This document shows, piece by piece, positions 8,750 through 17,817 of a DNA stretch of 64,000 bases. Origin of the DNA: Micromonospora kangleipakensis (GTDB lineage Bacteria; Actinomycetota; Actinomycetes; Mycobacteriales; Micromonosporaceae); NCBI RefSeq assembly GCF_004217615.1, contig NZ_SHLD01000001.1, positions 6,324,001-6,388,000 on the forward strand, given 5' to 3'. A program made the translations under genes and the position numbers. The notes beneath the pieces were generated by a model. That model did no database searches and was not told the origin of the DNA. It was given only the letters and a program-made list of their open reading frames with translations. Within the stretch, counting starts at the first letter, position 1. Every line of letters begins with the position of its first letter.

Positions 8750-10159
8750 TCAGTCGGCGGGGGCCGGCTGGCGGGCCGCCCGAGCCGACCGTACCAACCG
8801 GACGACCACCACGATCACCAACAGCGTCATCAGGGGTGCGCCGGGCATCTTGGTGAACCGGGGCAGGCCGGTGCCGTCCGCCAGGACCAGGAACGACGAC
8901 ACCAGCGCGACGACCGTGAACCAGCCGGTGCGCCGGGCGGTCGCCGCGAGCACCGCCAGCGGCCACATCCAGTACCAGGGGTGGAAGAGCGGGGAGAGCG
9001 CCACCGTGGCGGCCAGCGCCAGGCCGGCGTGCCAGAGCGGGTCCCGGTGGCGGGCCCGCCACCAGAGCCAGACCAGCAGCACGACGAGCACCAGCACCCC
9101 GATCGCCCGGGTCACCGGCAGCGCGTCGACGTGCGCGCCGAAGAGCGCCGCGACGTAGCCGACGGTCTGCCCGACCGCGGTCGACGGCGAGGTCCAGGCG
9201 ATGACCAGGTTGCCCTGCTCCAGACCGGTGATCCAGCCGAAGTCCAGCCCGGCGGCGAGGGTCACCCCGACCACCGTGGCCACCGCCGCCCCGACCACCC
9301 ACGTGCCGTCGCGGAGCAGCGCGCGGAACCGGAACGGCCCGGCGATCGCGGCCAGCGCGGCGAAGGGCACCACGACCAGCGCGGTGACCTTGAGCCCGGC
9401 GGCCAGCCCCAGCAGCAGCCCGCCGCCCAGCAGCGGCAGCGGGCGACCCGGCCGGGAGGCCACCACCGCCAGCCCGGCGATGAGCAGGCCCACCATCAGC
9501 GCGTCGTTGTGCGCGCCGGAGACCAGGTGTACCGGCACCAGCGGGCAGGCCAGCGCCAGCCAGAGCGCCCGTTGCGGCGGTACCCCGCAGCGGCGGGCCA
9601 GCACCGGCAGGCACCACGCGGTCAGCGCCACCCCGGCCACCGCGGCCAGCCGGAAGAGCACGATGCTGCCGACCAGCGACCCGGTCGCCGCGACGACCGC
9701 CCCGGCGAGCACCACGAAGAGCGGCCCGTACGGCGCCGCCGTGTCCCGCCAGATGTACGAGATGGTGTCCAGCCACGGGCAGGGCAGGGCGGACACCCCC
9801 TGTTCGTACGGGTTGATCCCGCCGCCGTAGCTGGCCCCCTGGCAGGCGTACGCGTACACGTCCCGGCTGCCGAGCGGCGGGGTGACCAGCATCGGCAGCA
9901 GCCAGAGCGCGATCGTGACCAGCGCCCAGCGGGTCGACGGCACCCGGTCGCGCAGCGACCACCAAGCCCAGGCCAGCAACCCGGTACCGACCAGCCAGAG
10001 CGCGATGATCAGCGGGCCGTTCCGGCCCTGCCAGATGCTGACCGGGGTGGGTCGCAGGTCTCCGTGGGGCAGCGCGCCGCCGAGGAAGGCGGCCACCGCG
10101 AGCAGCACCGAGCCCGCCAGGCCGGTCCAGCGCGAGAGGTGGTGAGGCACGCGGGACAT
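8750..10159 (-). CDS. MptB-like alpha-1,6-mannosyltransferase (GT-C), copy 1
   Basis: Protein of 469 residues, clearly a paralogue of the next gene: same order of membrane segments and motifs PPLGSRDVYAYACQG, INPYEQG, APYGPLFVV, HLVSGAHNDA and LFHPWYWMWPLAVL. The family uses polyprenol-phosphomannose as donor for alpha-1,6 mannan extension of membrane lipoglycans. The ATG at 10159 is only 35 bases from the start of a divergent membrane-protein gene, so both promoters must be very compact or overlap. It is the first gene of a two-gene transcript. Confidence 0.87.
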   Translation of the reverse strand: MSRVPHHLSRWTGLAGSVLLAVAAFLGGALPHGDLRPTPVSIWQGRNGPLIIALWLVGTGLLAWAWWSLRDRVPSTRWALVTIALWLLPMLVTPPLGSRDVYAYACQGASYGGGINPYEQGVSALPCPWLDTISYIWRDTAAPYGPLFVVLAGAVVAATGSLVGSIVLFRLAAVAGVALTAWCLPVLARRCGVPPQRALWLALACPLVPVHLVSGAHNDALMVGLLIAGLAVVASRPGRPLPLLGGGLLLGLAAGLKVTALVVVPFAALAAIAGPFRFRALLRDGTWVVGAAVATVVGVTLAAGLDFGWITGLEQGNLVIAWTSPSTAVGQTVGYVAALFGAHVDALPVTRAIGVLVLVVLLVWLWWRARHRDPLWHAGLALAATVALSPLFHPWYWMWPLAVLAATARRTGWFTVVALVSSFLVLADGTGLPRFTKMPGAPLMTLLVIVVVVRLVRSARAARQPAPAD

Positions 10160-10194
10160 GCTGCCAGTACGGTGGTCGCGGTCGGGAGGTGGGC

Positions 10195-11766
10195 ATGCGG
10201 GGCAGTCGGGTGGTGGTGGTCTCCGCCGCGTCCGCGCTCGCCCTCGGCGTGCTGTACCTGGCCCTGCCGGCGACCGGCTCGGACCTCTCCGCCCAGGTGG
10301 CCCGCGCCGACTTCTTCGCCGCCCACGGGACGGCCCCGGTGGACCTGCGCTGGTACGGCGGCGTCCACCCGTGGGGCTACAGCCTGGTCTCGCCGCCGCT
10401 GATGGCCCTGCTCGGGGTACGCCTCACCGGCGCGCTCGCGCTGCTCGCCGCGGCGACCGCGTTCGCGGCCCTGCTGGTGCGCGCCGGGGTGCCCCGGCCG
10501 CTGCTGGGCAGCCTGGTCGGGCTGCTCACGATCGCCGGCAACCTGGTCTCCGGCCGGGTGACGTACGCCCTCGGGGTGGCCTTCGGCCTGGCCGCGCTGC
10601 TCGCCCTGACCCTGCCGGCGCACGCCCCGCCGGGGCGCCGCTGGCCGCGCGCCGCGCTGGTCGTGGCCGGCGCCCTGCTGGCCTCGGCGACCAGCCCGGT
10701 GGCGGGTCTCTTCGTCGGCCTGGCCGGCGTCGCGCTGCTGCTCACCCGCCGGTACGCCGACGGTCTGCTGCTCGGCGCCGCCGCCGCGCTGCCGCTGGGG
10801 GTGACCGGGCTGCTCTTCGGCGAGGGCGGCTGGATGAACATCAGCCGCACCGACACCCTGCGCGCGGTGCTGACCAGCCTGCTGGTGGCCGCCCTGGTGG
10901 CGTACCGCCCGGTGCGGGTGGGGGCGCTGCTGTCGGCGGCCGGGGTGCTGGCCGCGGCGCTGGTGCACACCCCGGTCGGGTTGAACGCCACCCGCCTGGT
11001 GGTGATGTTCGCGCTGCCGGTGCTGGCCGCCGCCGCCCGGCTGCCCCGGTGGGTCGGCGCACGGCGTCGGCGTTCGGTCGGTGCGCTCGCCCTGACGGTG
11101 CTGTTGGGCGTGGTGTGCTGGTGGCAGCCGCCGGTGGTGGCGGCCGACCTGCGCAGCGCGGGCGACCAGACCAGCGACCGGGCGTTCTTCGACCCGCTCC
11201 GCGCCGAGTTGACCCGCCGCGGGCTCGCCGGTCGGGTGGAGGTGCCGCCGACCCGCAATTACTGGGAGGCCGCGCACCTCGGCGAGGTGCCGCTGGCGCG
11301 GGGTTGGCTGCGGCAGGCGGACATCGCCCGCAACCCGCTCTTCTTCACCACCGTGCCCGGCGCGACCGGCACCGGCGTGCCGCTCACCGCCGGGTCCTAC
11401 CGGGCCTGGCTGGCCGACAACGCGGTGCAGTACGTCGCCGTGCCGGACACCGAGCTCTCCTGGGTCGGCCGGGCCGAGGCCGAGCTGGTCGCCGCCGGCC
11501 TGCCGTACCTCACCGAGGTCTGGTCGGATCGGCACTGGCGGCTGTACGCCGTCACCGATCCGACCCCGCTGGTCGGCGCCCCCGGTGAGCTGGTCCGTCA
11601 GGACGGCGCGTCGGTCACCTTCCGCACCTCATCGGCGGGGACCGTGCCGGTCCGGGTGCGGCACGACCGCTGGCTGGCCGTCTCCGGCGGCGCGACGACC
11701 GCCGCCGACGGCGAGTGGACGGCGGTGACCGTGCCGCGGGCCGGCACGTACACCCTGGGCGGCTGA
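10195..11766 (+). CDS. polytopic membrane protein, possibly GT-C-like
   Basis: Protein of 523 residues with about ten hydrophobic segments over the first 310 residues and a soluble extracytoplasmic C-terminal part (roughly 320-523) containing YWEAAHLGEVPLARGW and YVAVPDTELSW. The N-terminal aspartate-containing loop after the first membrane segment and the soluble tail recall GT-C or oligosaccharide-assembly membrane proteins. I do not recognise an exact family. The ATG at 10195 has GGGAGG 5 bases upstream; a GTG two codons earlier overlaps that site and is less likely. It is divergent from the two mannosyltransferase genes, so a role in the same glycan pathway is a reasonable guess. Confidence 0.7.
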   Translation: MRGSRVVVVSAASALALGVLYLALPATGSDLSAQVARADFFAAHGTAPVDLRWYGGVHPWGYSLVSPPLMALLGVRLTGALALLAAATAFAALLVRAGVPRPLLGSLVGLLTIAGNLVSGRVTYALGVAFGLAALLALTLPAHAPPGRRWPRAALVVAGALLASATSPVAGLFVGLAGVALLLTRRYADGLLLGAAAALPLGVTGLLFGEGGWMNISRTDTLRAVLTSLLVAALVAYRPVRVGALLSAAGVLAAALVHTPVGLNATRLVVMFALPVLAAAARLPRWVGARRRRSVGALALTVLLGVVCWWQPPVVAADLRSAGDQTSDRAFFDPLRAELTRRGLAGRVEVPPTRNYWEAAHLGEVPLARGWLRQADIARNPLFFTTVPGATGTGVPLTAGSYRAWLADNAVQYVAVPDTELSWVGRAEAELVAAGLPYLTEVWSDRHWRLYAVTDPTPLVGAPGELVRQDGASVTFRTSSAGTVPVRVRHDRWLAVSGGATTAADGEWTAVTVPRAGTYTLGG

Positions 11767-12084
11767 CCCGCCGCGGCCCGTCCCGGCCGTCGCGGCCCGT
11801 CCCGGCCGCCGCACCCGGCCCGGCCGGGGCCGGACACCTCTCTTCACGCCCTATGAAGCTGATGTCGTAGATGAATCACCGAGCGGACCGGGCCGGCGGG
11901 TGAGGCGACGCGGGGCCACAGACCGAAGGCGACCCGCCGGACCCGGCGGCGACATGGTCGGCACCGCGCGGTCAATCGTTTACGTCATCAGCTTCACAGG
12001 GACCAAACACCAGGGTGCCCGGCAGGGCGAAACCGCAGCCGGTGCTGCCCCGACCCGCCCACGGCCAGCCGGGCATGCGGGCGG
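11767..12084. other. intergenic stretch between convergent genes
   Basis: No convincing protein gene. It starts with a direct repeat of about 19 bases (GCGGCCCGTCCCGGCCGTC twice, from about 11771) and contains an inverted pair of a 30-base motif described separately. No clear terminator hairpin with a long stem was found apart from GC-rich short arms. Confidence 0.6.
11851..11999. repeat. inverted pair of a 30-base motif with mini-ORF
   Basis: The plus-strand motif 11851-11880 and the minus-strand motif 11999-11970 agree at 24 of 30 positions, with the core TGAAGCTGATG(T/A)CGTA. Each contains a five-codon frame: ATG AAG CTG ATG TCG TAG (11853-11870, plus) and GTG AAG CTG ATG ACG TAA (11997-11980, minus). 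Neither has an obvious ribosome binding site. Function is unknown; it could be a pair of regulatory sites, promoter motifs or a mobile-element end. Confidence 0.55.
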
Positions 12085-15000
12085 TCAGGCGGGGGCGTCC
12101 AGGACCCGCTCCATCGCCGCCCGGGAGCGACGGCCGGTGCGCAGGTACTCGTCGAGGAACTCGCCGGGGTCGTCCCGGCCGAGCAGCCGGACCACGCCGG
12201 CCAGCTCCACCCCGTGCCGGGGCAGCTGGTCGCCGGCCCGGCCGCGGACCAGCATGAGCGCGTTGCGGACCTGCGCCGCGAGGGTCCAGCCGGCGGCCAT
12301 CGCCGCGGCGTCGTCCGCGTCGACCAGGCCGGCGTCCCGGGCGGCGGCGAGCGCGTCGAGGGTACGCGTGCCGCGCAGCGCCGGCACCCGGCCCGCGTGC
12401 CGGAGCTGGAGCAGCTGCACCGCCCACTCCACGTCGGCCAGACCGCCCCGGCCCAGCTTGGTGTGGGTGGCCGGGTCGGCGCCCCGGGGCAGCCGCTCGT
12501 TCTCCACCCGGGCCTTGATCCGGCGGATCTCCACGACCTGCTCGCGGGTCAGCCCGTCGGCCGGGTAGCGGACCGGATCGACCATCGCCTCGAACTCGGC
12601 GCCGAGGTCGGCGTCCCCGCAGACGAACCGGGCGCGCAGCAGCGCCTGCGCCTCCCACACCTTCGACCAGCGCGCGTAGTACTGCGCGTACGCGGCGAGG
12701 CTGCGGACCAGCGGGCCCTGCCGCCCCTCCGGGCGCAGGTCGGCGTCGACACCCAGCGGCGGGTCGGGGGCGGGCACGCCGAGCAGCCGGCGCAGCTCCT
12801 CGGCGATGGTGTGCGCGGTGGCGCTGGCCGCGCTCTCGTTCGCCCCGGCGGGCGGGTCGTAGACGAAGAGCACGTCGGCGTCGGAGAGGTAGTTGGACTC
12901 GTACCCGCCGAGCCGGCCCATCCCGATCACCGCGAACCGCAGCCCGGGCAGCTCCGGCCGGACGGCCCGGGCGGTCCGCAGCGCGGCGGCCAGGGTGGCG
13001 TCGGTGACGTCGGAGAGGGCAGTGCCGACCGCGCCGACGTCGGCGAGCGTCGGCACCCGCTCGGCCCGTACGCCGGGGTCGGCGGGGCGCGGGGTGAGCG
13101 GGGCGAGCGCGCCGGCCCGACTGAGCACGTCGGCGCAGGCCAGCCGGACCAGCTCCCGGCGGCGCAGCGCGCGGACCGCCCGGGTGGCCTGCTCCGGGTC
13201 GGCGTGCCGGGCCGCCGCGGCGGCGAAGCCCTCGCCGAGCACCTGGCGGGGGCGGGGGGTCAGTTCGCTGTCCTCGGCGAGCATCCGCAGCGCCTCCGGC
13301 TCCCGGGCCAGCAGGTCGGCGGCGTACCGGGAGGAGGAGAGCACCCGGGCCAGCCGGCGGGCCACCGGGCCCTCGTCGCGGAGCAGCCGCAGGTACCAGG
13401 GGGTGCTGCCGAGCTTGTCGGAGACCTGCCGGTAGTTGAGCAGCCCCCGGTCCGGCTCCGGCGCGTCGGCGAACTCGCTGAGCAGCACCGGCAGCAGGGT
13501 GCGCTGGATCGCGGCGGTCCGGCTCACCCCGCCGGTAAGGGCCTGCAGGTGCCGCAGCGCCCCGGCCGGGTCGGCGAAGCCGAGGATCTCCAGCCGGCGC
13601 CGGGCCGCCTCCGGGGTCAGCCGCAGCCCGTCGGCGGGGACCCGGGCCACCGACTCCAGCAGTGGCCGGTAGAGCAGCTTGGCGTGCAGCCGGCGTACCT
13701 CGGTGGCGTGGGTGACCCACTCGGCCCGGAACTCCTCGACGGCGCTGCGGCCCGGGGTGGCCGTGTAGCCCAGCGCGGCGGCCAGCCAGCGCAGCGCGGC
13801 CGGCTCGGTCGGCACGGTGTGGGTGCGGCGCAGGCCCTGGAGCTGGAGGCGGTGCTCGACGCCGCGCAGGAAGCGGTAGCCGCGCAGCAGCGCCTCGCCG
13901 TCGGCCCGGCCGACGTAGCCGCCGGCGACCAGCGCGCGCAGCGCCGGGATCGTCCCCGGCGCCCGCAGCGACTCGTCGACCCGGCCGTGCACCAGCTGGA
14001 GCAGCTGGACGGCGAACTCTATGTCGCGCAGCCCGCCCGAGCCGCGCTTGATCTCCCGCTCCAGCTCCTTCGGCGGAATGCTGTCGATGATCCTGCGGCG
14101 CATCGCCCGGACGTCCTCGACCGCCTCCGGGCGCTCGGCGGCCGACCAGACCAGCGGCGCGAGCTGGTCGATCCACTCCCGCGCGAGGTCCAGGTCGCCG
14201 GCCGCCGGCCGGGCCTTGAGCAGCGCCTGGAACTCCCAGGTGCGGGCCCAGCGCCGGTAGTAGGCCAGGTGGCTGGCGAGGGTACGCACCAGCGGCCCCC
14301 GGCTGCCCTCCGGCCGCAGCGCGGCGTCCACCGGCCAGGCGACCAGCCCGCAGACGTGGATCAGCCGGGTGGCGACCAGGGTCGCCGCGGTCAGGTCGTC
14401 GTCGTCTGCGGCGACGAAGATGACGTCCACGTCGGAGACGTAGTTCAGCTCGTCCCCGCCGCACTTGCCCATCGCCACCACGGCCAGTCGGGGGCGTGGC
14501 GTCCCCTCCGGCAGTTCCCCGACGGCGATCTCGTACGCGGCCGAGAGGGTGGCGTCGGCCAGCGCGGAGAGCGCCGCCATGGTCTGCTCCAGGCCGCGCC
14601 CGCCGGTCAGGTCGGCCGCCGCGATCCGCAGCAGCGCCAGCCGGTACGCCTGCCGCAGCACCGCGACCGGCTGGGTGGACGGGGTGAGCCGCGCCGCGGC
14701 GGCCAGGTCGAGCCGGCCGTCGGCGGTCGGGGCGAGCCCGTCCGGGGCGGTGGCCAGCACCGACCACTGGTCGGGGTTGGCCACCAGGTGGTCGCCGAGG
14801 GCCGAGGACGCCCCGAGCACAGCGACCAGCCGGCGGCGCAGCCCCGGGTCGTCGTGCAGCGCGTCGAGCAGCGCGGACCCGGTCCTCTCGCCGGTCGGCG
14901 CGGCGCCGCCGTTGGCCGCGACCGCCCGCCCGGCCCCCGCGGCGCGGCGTTCCGCCTCGACGAGGCGGTGCAGCTGGCGCAGCGCCAGATCCGGGTCGGC

Positions 15001-15171
15001 GGCCCGGGAGAGGGCGGCCAGCAGCTCGACGGCCCGCTCGCCGGCCGGCTCCTGGGCGTCCGGCCGCCACAGCCCCAGCCCGTCGGGCCCGAGCAGGTCG
15101 GCGGCGCGCGCCCGACCGTCGCCCTCAGCGAAGCCGTACCGGGCGAGGCGGCCCCGGGCCGGTCGGGTCAT
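12085..15171 (-). CDS. glnE: bifunctional glutamine synthetase adenylyltransferase/deadenylase GlnE
   Basis: Attaches AMP to, and removes it from, the regulatory tyrosine of GlnA1, so it sets glutamine synthetase activity by nitrogen status. The 1028-residue protein has the expected two nucleotidyltransferase halves. The first motif is GGDELNYVSDVDVIF with SDVD at 246-249; the second is GGYESNYLSDADVLFVY near residue 760. Each is followed by a conserved helical bundle (GRGGLADVEWAVQLLQL in the second half). The ATG at 15171 follows the upstream GATase gene stop by one base, so the two genes are translationally linked. Its substrate glnA1 is about 6 kb away and glnA2 4 kb on the other side. 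Confidence 0.96.
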   Translation of the reverse strand: MTRPARGRLARYGFAEGDGRARAADLLGPDGLGLWRPDAQEPAGERAVELLAALSRAADPDLALRQLHRLVEAERRAAGAGRAVAANGGAAPTGERTGSALLDALHDDPGLRRRLVAVLGASSALGDHLVANPDQWSVLATAPDGLAPTADGRLDLAAAARLTPSTQPVAVLRQAYRLALLRIAAADLTGGRGLEQTMAALSALADATLSAAYEIAVGELPEGTPRPRLAVVAMGKCGGDELNYVSDVDVIFVAADDDDLTAATLVATRLIHVCGLVAWPVDAALRPEGSRGPLVRTLASHLAYYRRWARTWEFQALLKARPAAGDLDLAREWIDQLAPLVWSAAERPEAVEDVRAMRRRIIDSIPPKELEREIKRGSGGLRDIEFAVQLLQLVHGRVDESLRAPGTIPALRALVAGGYVGRADGEALLRGYRFLRGVEHRLQLQGLRRTHTVPTEPAALRWLAAALGYTATPGRSAVEEFRAEWVTHATEVRRLHAKLLYRPLLESVARVPADGLRLTPEAARRRLEILGFADPAGALRHLQALTGGVSRTAAIQRTLLPVLLSEFADAPEPDRGLLNYRQVSDKLGSTPWYLRLLRDEGPVARRLARVLSSSRYAADLLAREPEALRMLAEDSELTPRPRQVLGEGFAAAAARHADPEQATRAVRALRRRELVRLACADVLSRAGALAPLTPRPADPGVRAERVPTLADVGAVGTALSDVTDATLAAALRTARAVRPELPGLRFAVIGMGRLGGYESNYLSDADVLFVYDPPAGANESAASATAHTIAEELRRLLGVPAPDPPLGVDADLRPEGRQGPLVRSLAAYAQYYARWSKVWEAQALLRARFVCGDADLGAEFEAMVDPVRYPADGLTREQVVEIRRIKARVENERLPRGADPATHTKLGRGGLADVEWAVQLLQLRHAGRVPALRGTRTLDALAAARDAGLVDADDAAAMAAGWTLAAQVRNALMLVRGRAGDQLPRHGVELAGVVRLLGRDDPGEFLDEYLRTGRRSRAAMERVLDAPA

Positions 15172-15172
15172 C

Positions 15173-15940
15173 TCAGTGCCCGAGCAGCGGCAGGCTGCGG
15201 CGGGTGGTGTCGTCGTCCAGCTCACCGAGGGCGAGGGCGGCGAACCGGATGGCGAACGGCTGCCAGACCTCCTCGACGTCGGCCATCACCCGGTCACAGG
15301 CGGTCACCACCAGCTCCTCGTCGTACCCCAGCTCGGCCAGCAGCTCCGAGTCGCGGGCCCAGTCGGCGATCATCGCGGTGTCGCACTCGATGTGGAACTG
15401 GAGCCCCCAGGCCCGGTCGCCGAGGCGGAACGCCTGGTGCGGATAGCGGGTGGAGGCGGCGAGCAGGGTCGCGCCCCGGGGCAGCTCGGTGATCTCGTCG
15501 GAGTGCCACTGGAGCACGTCCGGGATCAGCGGCACGTACCGGAAGAGCGGGTCGGCGTCGGCGGCGTCCCGCTTGCCGACCACGCCCGGGCCGACCTCCG
15601 GGCCGGACGGGCTCCGCTCGACCAGGCCGGCGTGCGCGGTGGCCAGCAGTTGGCCACCGAGGCAGACGCCGAGGGTCGGGACGCGGTACCGCACCGCCTT
15701 GCGCAGCAGCCCCTCCAGCGCCGGGAACCAGGGCGCGCCGGGGGTGCCGTCGGGCAGCGGGTACGCCTGCTGCTCGCCGCCGAGCACCACCAGCGCGGCG
15801 TACCCCGCCAGGTCGGCGGGGAGCTCCTCGCCCGCGTGCGGGCGGAGCACCCGCAGCTGGAGGCCCCCCTCGGTCAGCCACTCCCCCAGTCGGCGGAGGT
15901 CGTCGGTCGGGTCGTTCTCGATCACCAGCGCGGTCGCCAC
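15173..15940 (-). CDS. class I glutamine amidotransferase-like protein
   Basis: Protein of 255 residues with a GATase1 fold: VVLGGEQQAYP, the nucleophile elbow GVCLGGQLLA (Cys near residue 93) and the histidine-glutamate motif LQFHIECD near 182. Stand-alone members of this family (GMP-synthase-like amidotransferases) often use gamma-glutamyl substrates, but the true substrate is unknown. It starts with GTG/ATG close to the edge of a 70-base divergent region and is transcribed with glnE, one base apart. The link with nitrogen control is by context only. Confidence 0.88.
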   Translation of the reverse strand: MATALVIENDPTDDLRRLGEWLTEGGLQLRVLRPHAGEELPADLAGYAALVVLGGEQQAYPLPDGTPGAPWFPALEGLLRKAVRYRVPTLGVCLGGQLLATAHAGLVERSPSGPEVGPGVVGKRDAADADPLFRYVPLIPDVLQWHSDEITELPRGATLLAASTRYPHQAFRLGDRAWGLQFHIECDTAMIADWARDSELLAELGYDEELVVTACDRVMADVEEVWQPFAIRFAALALGELDDDTTRRSLPLLGH

Positions 15941-16010
15941 GTGTCGAGGCTAGCTGGTGCGGCGGCGAACGCCCGGAACGGCTCAGCCCGGCGCGCACTA
16001 AGCTCCCGCT

Positions 16011-16940
16011 GTGCTAACCGACGACTGCCTGCGCCCACCGGTCCTGCGCCCCGGCGACACGGTGATGCTGGTGTCCCCGGCCGGCCCGACCCGGCCGGAG
16101 CGGGTGGCCCGGGGCGTCGAGCTGGTCACCGGCTGGGGGCTGCGCCCGGTGCTGGCACCGAACGCGTACGCCCGGCGGGGCTACCTGGCCGGCGGCGACG
16201 AGCTGCGCGCGGCGGACCTGAACACCGCCTTCGCCGACCCGGAGGTACGCGGGGTGCTCTGCACCCGGGGCGGCTACGGCGCGCAGCGGGTGGTGGACCT
16301 GATCGACATGGCGGCGGTCCGGCGGGACCCGAAGGTCGTGGCCGGCTTCTCGGACATCACGGCCCTGCAGTTCGCGCTCTGGCGGGGGGCCCGGCTGGCC
16401 AGCGTGCACGGCCCGGGCGCGGCCTGGCTGGACGAGCGGACCCCGCTCCACTCGGCGGAGTCGCTGCACGCCGCGCTGATGACCACCGAGCCGGTGACCG
16501 TGGCCGCCGCGGCCGCGGAGGAGACCTTCGGCGTGCGGGTGCCCGGCCGGGCGGTCGGCCCGCTGCTCGGCGGCAACCTCTGCCTGATCACCGCGTCGAT
16601 CGGCACCCCGGACATGCCGGACCTGACCGGGGCGGTGCTGCTGGTCGAGGAGGTGCAGGAGCCGCCGTACAAGGTCGACCGGATGCTCACCCAGCTGCGC
16701 CGCTGCGGCGCCCTGGACGGGGTGGCCGGGGTGGCGGTGGGCCAGTTCACCGACTGCGCCGACGGCTGGGAGACGACCGTCGCGGACGTGCTCGGCGAGC
16801 GGCTGGGCGACCTCGGGGTGCCGGTCCTCGGTGGCCTCCCGATCGGCCACGGCGTGGGCCAGCTCACCGTCCCGGTCGGCACCCGGGCCGTCCTGGACGC
16901 CGACGCGGGCACCCTGACGGTCGCCCCGGCGGTCCGCTGA
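16011..16940 (+). CDS. LD-carboxypeptidase, peptidase family S66
   Basis: Removes the terminal D-alanine from tetrapeptide stems in peptidoglycan recycling (family S66, LdcA-like), normally in the cytoplasm. The 309-residue protein has the family landmarks: RPGDTVMLVSPAGP at the start, GVLCTRGGYGAQR near 81-93, the nucleophile GFSDITAL with Ser114, GGNLCLITASIGTP, the glutamate motif LLVEEVQEPPYKVDRM and the histidine in LPIGHGVGQ. The start is a GTG at 16011, 70 bases from the divergent GATase gene. Length is normal and no signal peptide is present. Confidence 0.92.
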   Translation: MLTDDCLRPPVLRPGDTVMLVSPAGPTRPERVARGVELVTGWGLRPVLAPNAYARRGYLAGGDELRAADLNTAFADPEVRGVLCTRGGYGAQRVVDLIDMAAVRRDPKVVAGFSDITALQFALWRGARLASVHGPGAAWLDERTPLHSAESLHAALMTTEPVTVAAAAAEETFGVRVPGRAVGPLLGGNLCLITASIGTPDMPDLTGAVLLVEEVQEPPYKVDRMLTQLRRCGALDGVAGVAVGQFTDCADGWETTVADVLGERLGDLGVPVLGGLPIGHGVGQLTVPVGTRAVLDADAGTLTVAPAVR

Positions 16941-17092
16941 CCGGTTCCGGTCGGTCGCGCGCCGGCAGGGCCCCGTTCGTCCGGTCGCCCGGCGATTGCC
17001 AGCTCGCGCACAGGGTCGCCACGGGTTGCCCCCAGCTCCGCCGGTCACTGTCTGTGAGGTCATCGCACCACCACCGATCAACTGGAGGACTG

Positions 17093-17563
17093 ATGTCCCG
17101 CACGATGTCGAAGAAGCACCTGCTGGCCGGCCTGGCCGCCGCCGGAGTGCTCGGCGTGGGGATCGCCGCCCCCACGGTGGCGTTCGCCGGGGACAGCACG
17201 GCCACCCCGAGCCCGAGCGCCAGCACCAGCACCAGCACCGATCAGGGCACCGATCGGCAGCAGCAGCGGGCCGACCGGGAGGCCGACTTCGCCGCGGCGC
17301 TCGCGAAGGAGCTGGGCGTCCCGACCGACAAGGTCACCGCCGCGCTGGAGAAGCTGCGTGAGCAGCGCAAGGCCGACCGGCCGGAGCGCCCGTCCATCGA
17401 GGACCGGCAGGCGATGCTGAAGGAGCGGCTGGACCAGGCGGTGAAGGACGGCAAGCTCACCCAGGAGCAGGCGGACGCGATCACCAAGGCCGCCGAGGCC
17501 GGCGTCTTCCCGGGCCCGGGCGGCCGGGGCCACCACGGCCCGGAGGGTACGACCGACAAGTGA
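17093..17563 (+). CDS. small exported helical protein (DUF2680-like)
   Basis: Protein of 156 residues. It has a clear signal peptide (basic start, hydrophobic core LLAGLAAAGVLGVGIAA, cleavage probably after AFA near residue 33), then a serine/threonine/proline-rich linker and two charged helical repeats: FAAALAKELGVPTDKVTAAL and LDQAVKDGKLTQEQADAI. The second resembles DUF2680 repeats of exported proteins. The C-terminus is glycine/histidine-rich. The ATG is preceded by CTGGAGGA at 4-base spacing. Function unknown; probably cell-envelope associated or secreted. Confidence 0.85.
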   Translation: MSRTMSKKHLLAGLAAAGVLGVGIAAPTVAFAGDSTATPSPSASTSTSTDQGTDRQQQRADREADFAAALAKELGVPTDKVTAALEKLREQRKADRPERPSIEDRQAMLKERLDQAVKDGKLTQEQADAITKAAEAGVFPGPGGRGHHGPEGTTDK

Positions 17564-17677
17564 CCCGGTGGCCCCGCTCCTCACCGGCCGTTCTCTTCCT
17601 CCCGGCCGGACCGTCTCCGCGGCGGGGCCACCCCTCTCGGCCGGCGCTCGGCCCCGCCACCGTGCGGGGCCGGCTCC

Positions 17678-17711
17678 GGGTCCGCCCCGGCGGCGTTGCC
17701 GGGGCGGACCC
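17678..17711. terminator. strong hairpin terminator
   Basis: Arms GGGTCCGCCCCGG (17678-17690) and CCGGGGCGGACCC (17699-17711) form a perfect 13-bp stem with an 8-base loop between the exported-protein gene and the convergent VOC gene. Confidence 0.75.
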
Positions 17712-17817
17712 GGCCGGGTCAGCGCCGGTACGGCTCGTCCGTCCCGATCTTCCCGGGCGCGGGCTTGCCGGGCAGGCTGAGCACGCCCGCCCGGGCACGA
17801 GCGCACCGACCACCGGG

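Noticed and set aside
7185..10196. Minus-strand frame of about 1000 codons across both mannosyltransferases
   Set aside because: Out-of-frame Arg/Gly-rich translation; the two MptB-like frames have the correct membrane pattern and motifs.
12214..15492. Plus-strand frame of over 1000 codons across glnE
   Set aside because: Antisense shadow; glnE on the minus strand has both nucleotidyltransferase motifs.
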